NCBI RefSeq assembly: GCF_020831405.1
Contig: NZ_JAJHPU010000025.1
Coordinates: 90,089 to 154,088, forward strand
Reading direction: 5' to 3'
Source of the DNA: Pseudomonas oryzagri
GTDB lineage: Bacteria; Pseudomonadota; Gammaproteobacteria; Pseudomonadales; Pseudomonadaceae
Length of the DNA: 64,000 bases
Below, piece by piece: positions 60,394-64,000 of the stretch; within the stretch, counting starts at the first letter, position 1, and the number at the start of each line of letters is the position of its first letter. The notes under the pieces are model-generated. The model ran no database searches and had not been told where the DNA came from. It saw only the letters and a list, made by a program, of their open reading frames with translations. A program made the translations under genes and the position numbers.

Positions 60394-60767
60394 TCGCTGC
60401 CGTTCTGGCCGTGACCCTGGGCGGCACGGCGGGTTGCCTGCTGCGTTTCGCCACGGCCAACTGGGTGGGCGCGCATTGGCCACAGCACTTCTATTGGGCG
60501 ACCATCGCAGTGAACCTCTTTGGTTGCCTGCTGATCGGCTATCTGTATGGCCTGTTCCTGCTCCGCCCGGAGATTCCGCTGGCGCTGCGTGCCGGTCTGG
60601 TGGTGGGGTTTCTCGGTGGCCTGACCACCTTCTCCTCGTTTTCCCTTGATACCCTGCGCCTGCTGGAGAGCGGACAACTGGCAACCGCCATGGGGTACGC
60701 CGGCCTCAGTGTGTTCGGCGGCTTGATCGCTACCTGGGGCGGACTGGCGCTGGCGCGGGTGTTGTAG
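60390..60767 (+). CDS. crcB: Fluoride channel CrcB/Fluc
   Basis: Small dual-topology fluoride exporter channel of 125 residues with four helices. [10 protein letters not shown] and the diagnostic [13 protein letters not shown] and [17 protein letters not shown] motifs (Asn and Phe-box residues) are present. It is cotranslated with rarA (ATGA overlap). No fluoride riboswitch lies upstream, since it is internal to the ftsK-lolA-rarA-crcB transcript, so constitutive expression is inferred. Confidence 0.95.
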   Translation: MIAAVLAVTLGGTAGCLLRFATANWVGAHWPQHFYWATIAVNLFGCLLIGYLYGLFLLRPEIPLALRAGLVVGFLGGLTTFSSFSLDTLRLLESGQLATAMGYAGLSVFGGLIATWGGLALARVL

Positions 60768-60933
60768 ACGAGCACTGACAAAAACGCCGCCGAGCTGCCC
60801 GCATTGCGCCTTCAGCGGTTAAACTCTCTGCCCTGTTCATGCGCCTCCCGCCGCGACAGGCAGCGCGGTGAGTGCCGATGACGGCGCCCCGTATGGGGCG
60901 CCGAGCGAAACCCTTTTCGACTGCTTCGACTGA

Positions 60934-62226
<1,293 letters not shown>

Positions 62227-62290
62227 GCGCAGTCGTAACTCTGGGAGCTCAAGGCTCCCGATGCGCCTTTCCCGCTTGAAAGGCGTGTGA

Positions 62291-62322
62291 CGGGCCGGCG
62301 ATATTCATCTCCGGCCCTTTTC
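62291..62322 (+). terminator. Terminator downstream of serS
   Basis: GGGCCGG / CCGGCCC stem with a 12-base loop, followed by TTTTC, 64 bases after the serS stop and just upstream of cysG. Confidence 0.75.
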
Positions 62323-62352
62323 ATTCGCTCGGCATTTGCTGTGAGGCTGTCC

Positions 62353-63738
62353 ATGGACTTTCTTCCTCTGTTTCACAATCTGCGCGGTCGTCTGGTGCTG
62401 GTGGTCGGCGGAGGCGAGGTCGCCCTGCGCAAGGCGCGACTGCTTGACGAGGCCGGGGCCCGGCTGCGGGTAGTGGCGCCTCTGGTCGAAGAGGGGCTGC
62501 GTACCCTTGTGGAGCAAGGCGGGGGAGAGCTGCGGGCGCGCGGCTATGAAGCCGCCGATCTTGCCGGCTGCGTGCTGGTGATTGCCGCCACCGACGACGA
62601 GCCGCTCAATGCGCGGGTGTCGCGCGAGGCTGGCGAGCAAAACCTGCCGGTCAACGTAGTGGATGCTCCGGGGCTGTGCAGCGTGGTCTTCCCTGCCATC
62701 GTCGATCGTTCGCCGCTGATGGTGGCGGTATCCAGTGGCGGCGATGCCCCAGTGTTGACCCGGTTGATGCGCGCCCGCCTGGAAACCCTGATTCCGGCGG
62801 CCTATGGTCGGCTGGCCGGCCTTGCCCAGAAGTTTCGTGGCGCGGTCAAGCAGCGCTTTGCCGATGTGCAGCAGCGTCGGGTGTTCTGGGAAGAGGTATT
62901 CCAGGGAGCGATCGCCGACGAGGTGCTGGCCGGGCGCGAGGTTGAGGCGGAGCGGCTGCTGGCCGACAAGCTGGCCGGTAGCCTTGAGCGCGAACTGGGC
63001 GAGGTCTACCTGGTCGGCGCCGGCCCGGGTGATCCGGATCTGCTGACTTTCCGTGCCCTGCGTCTGATGCAGCAGGCCGACGTGGTGCTCTACGATCGGC
63101 TGGTCGCCCCAGCGATCATCGATATGTGCCGCCGCGACGCCGAGCGTATCTATGTCGGCAAGCGGCGCAGCGAGCATGCACTGCCTCAGGAGCAGATCAA
63201 CAACCGTTTGGTCGAGCTGGCGAAGCAGGGCAAGCGTGTGCTGCGTCTGAAGGGCGGGGACCCATTCATCTTCGGGCGTGGCGGCGAGGAGATCGAAGAG
63301 CTGGCCGCCGAGGGTATTCCTTTCCAAGTGGTGCCCGGGATTACCGCTGCGGCAGGTTGTGCCGCGTACGCCGGAATTCCGCTGACTCATCGCGACTACG
63401 CCCAGTCGGTGCGTTTCGTCACTGGCCACCTCAAGGATAACAGCTGCAATCTACCATGGGCCGACTTGGTAGCGCCGGGACAGACCTTGGTCTTCTATAT
63501 GGGGCTGGTCGGATTGCCACTGATCTGCAAGGAGCTGATCGGTCATGGCCGCGCCGCCGAAACCCCTGCGGCCCTGATACAGCAGGGAACGACCCGTCAG
63601 CAGCGGGTGTTCACAGGGACGCTCGCCAATCTTCCGCAGTTGGTGGCCGAGCATGAGGTGCATGCACCTACCTTGGTGATCGTCGGAGAGGTAGTCAGCT
63701 TGCGTGAGAAGTTGGCGTGGTTCGAAGGGCAGGGATAG
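62353..63738 (+). CDS. cysG: Siroheme synthase CysG (Met8 + SUMT fusion)
   Basis: Trifunctional enzyme converting uroporphyrinogen III to siroheme for sulfite and nitrite reductases. It has 461 residues. The N-terminal NAD-dependent dehydrogenase/ferrochelatase (about 1-205) has [13 protein letters not shown] and [30 protein letters not shown] (in part). The C-terminal methyltransferase (about 215-455) has [30 protein letters not shown] and [20 protein letters not shown] (in part). The start is the ATG at 62353 after the serS terminator; an upstream extension of 22 codons is rejected. It is followed directly by an rRNA promoter region. Confidence 0.97.
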   Translation: MDFLPLFHNLRGRLVLVVGGGEVALRKARLLDEAGARLRVVAPLVEEGLRTLVEQGGGELRARGYEAADLAGCVLVIAATDDEPLNARVSREAGEQNLPVNVVDAPGLCSVVFPAIVDRSPLMVAVSSGGDAPVLTRLMRARLETLIPAAYGRLAGLAQKFRGAVKQRFADVQQRRVFWEEVFQGAIADEVLAGREVEAERLLADKLAGSLERELGEVYLVGAGPGDPDLLTFRALRLMQQADVVLYDRLVAPAIIDMCRRDAERIYVGKRRSEHALPQEQINNRLVELAKQGKRVLRLKGGDPFIFGRGGEEIEELAAEGIPFQVVPGITAAAGCAAYAGIPLTHRDYAQSVRFVTGHLKDNSCNLPWADLVAPGQTLVFYMGLVGLPLICKELIGHGRAAETPAALIQQGTTRQQRVFTGTLANLPQLVAEHEVHAPTLVIVGEVVSLREKLAWFEGQG

Positions 63739-63764
63739 TTTTCAAACGGATTGCGAAGAGAGTG

Positions 63765-63792
63765 TTGACAGCGTTTTTAAAGGCTGTATTAT
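63765..63792 (+). promoter_or_regulatory. rRNA operon promoter, upstream
   Basis: TTGACA (63765-63770), a 16-base spacer and TATTAT (63787-63792). Consensus -35, with a C-rich discriminator typical of rrn promoters. Confidence 0.75.
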
Positions 63793-63870
63793 TCGCCTCC
63801 TCGCTGCGGCGGCCTCAGGGTTGACGAGAGCGCAAGCGGTTGAATCGAAAAGAAAATTTTCGAAACACGC

Positions 63871-63898
63871 TTGACAGGTTGAAAGGCTGCTGTAGAAT
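63871..63898 (+). promoter_or_regulatory. rRNA operon promoter, downstream
   Basis: TTGACA (63871-63876), a 16-base spacer and TAGAAT (63893-63898), followed by GCGCGGCC. An AT-rich UP-like tract with CGAAAA-GAAA...TTTTCG symmetry lies at about 63846-63865, directly upstream. Confidence 0.85.
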
Positions 63899-63945
63899 GC
63901 GCGGCCTCGGTTGAGACGAAAGCTTCCGCTGGGTCTGATCGAAAC

Positions 63946-64000
63946 GCTCTTTAACAAGTTGAATCAAGCAATTCGTGTGGGTGCTTGTGAGGCAAGACTG
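63946..64000 (+). promoter_or_regulatory. rRNA leader with boxA antitermination signal
   Basis: GCTCTTTAACA (63946-63956) is a canonical rrn boxA. The sequence after it (AATCAAGCAATTCGTGTGGG...) is the standard Pseudomonas pre-16S leader. The 16S gene itself is beyond the window. Confidence 0.88.

Overview
The window reads as chromosomal DNA of a gammaproteobacterium, almost certainly Pseudomonas sensu lato. The basis is the GC-rich coding sequence and Pseudomonas-specific neighbourhoods: cmpX-sigX-oprF, clpP-clpX-lon-hupB-ppiD, the npp (yej-like) transporter, fimL-nudC, a 531-residue AceA, monomeric idh beside dimeric icd, and cspD/clpS-clpA-infA-bpt-aat-trxB-ftsK-lolA-rarA-crcB-serS-cysG. 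The species cannot be resolved from sequence inspection alone. No phage, IS element, CRISPR array or foreign island was seen. About 52 protein genes, three tRNAs and the leader of an rRNA operon account for nearly all of it.

Layout. 1-2.6 kb: envelope stress block (cmpX fragment, sigX, oprF). 2.6-4.1 kb: folD and a tRNA-Arg/His/Leu cluster. 4.2-12.8 kb: protein folding and proteolysis (tig, clpP, clpX, lon), nucleoid protein hupB, periplasmic chaperone ppiD, then a 16-unit heptamer minisatellite. 13-21.2 kb (minus): fabI preceded by the five-gene peptide/peptidyl-nucleoside ABC transporter operon nppA1A2BCD. 21.3-28.2 kb: mltD, gloB, a methyltransferase with rnhA, dnaQ and the lysine/arginine/ornithine decarboxylase ldcA. 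28.5-32.5 kb: fimL-nudC, a TSUP permease and a small membrane protein. 32.6-45.1 kb (all minus): aceA; a four-gene operon (roxA, GNAT, DUF7931-like, secretin-N-like); purB; an EamA transporter; hflD-mnmA; nudJ; and a DUF898/M48-peptidase pair. 45.6-49.5 kb: divergent idh and icd. 49.5-54.5 kb: cspD, clpS-clpA and infA-bpt-aat, which form the bacterial N-degron pathway. 54.6-63.7 kb: trxB, ftsK-lolA-rarA-crcB, serS and cysG. 63.74-64.0 kb: two strong promoters and a boxA, i.e. an rRNA operon leader whose 16S gene lies beyond the right edge.

Two themes recur. First, regulated proteolysis: ClpP, its unfoldases ClpX and ClpA, the adaptor ClpS, the N-degron transferases Bpt and Aat, and Lon are all present. 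Second, the isocitrate branch point: AceA and both isocitrate dehydrogenases lie within 17 kb, with a candidate operator upstream of aceA. Most genes are well-known housekeeping genes. I found no convincing new system. The least understood pieces are the roxA-linked operon, the DUF898/M48 pair, the minisatellite and several regulatory hairpins.
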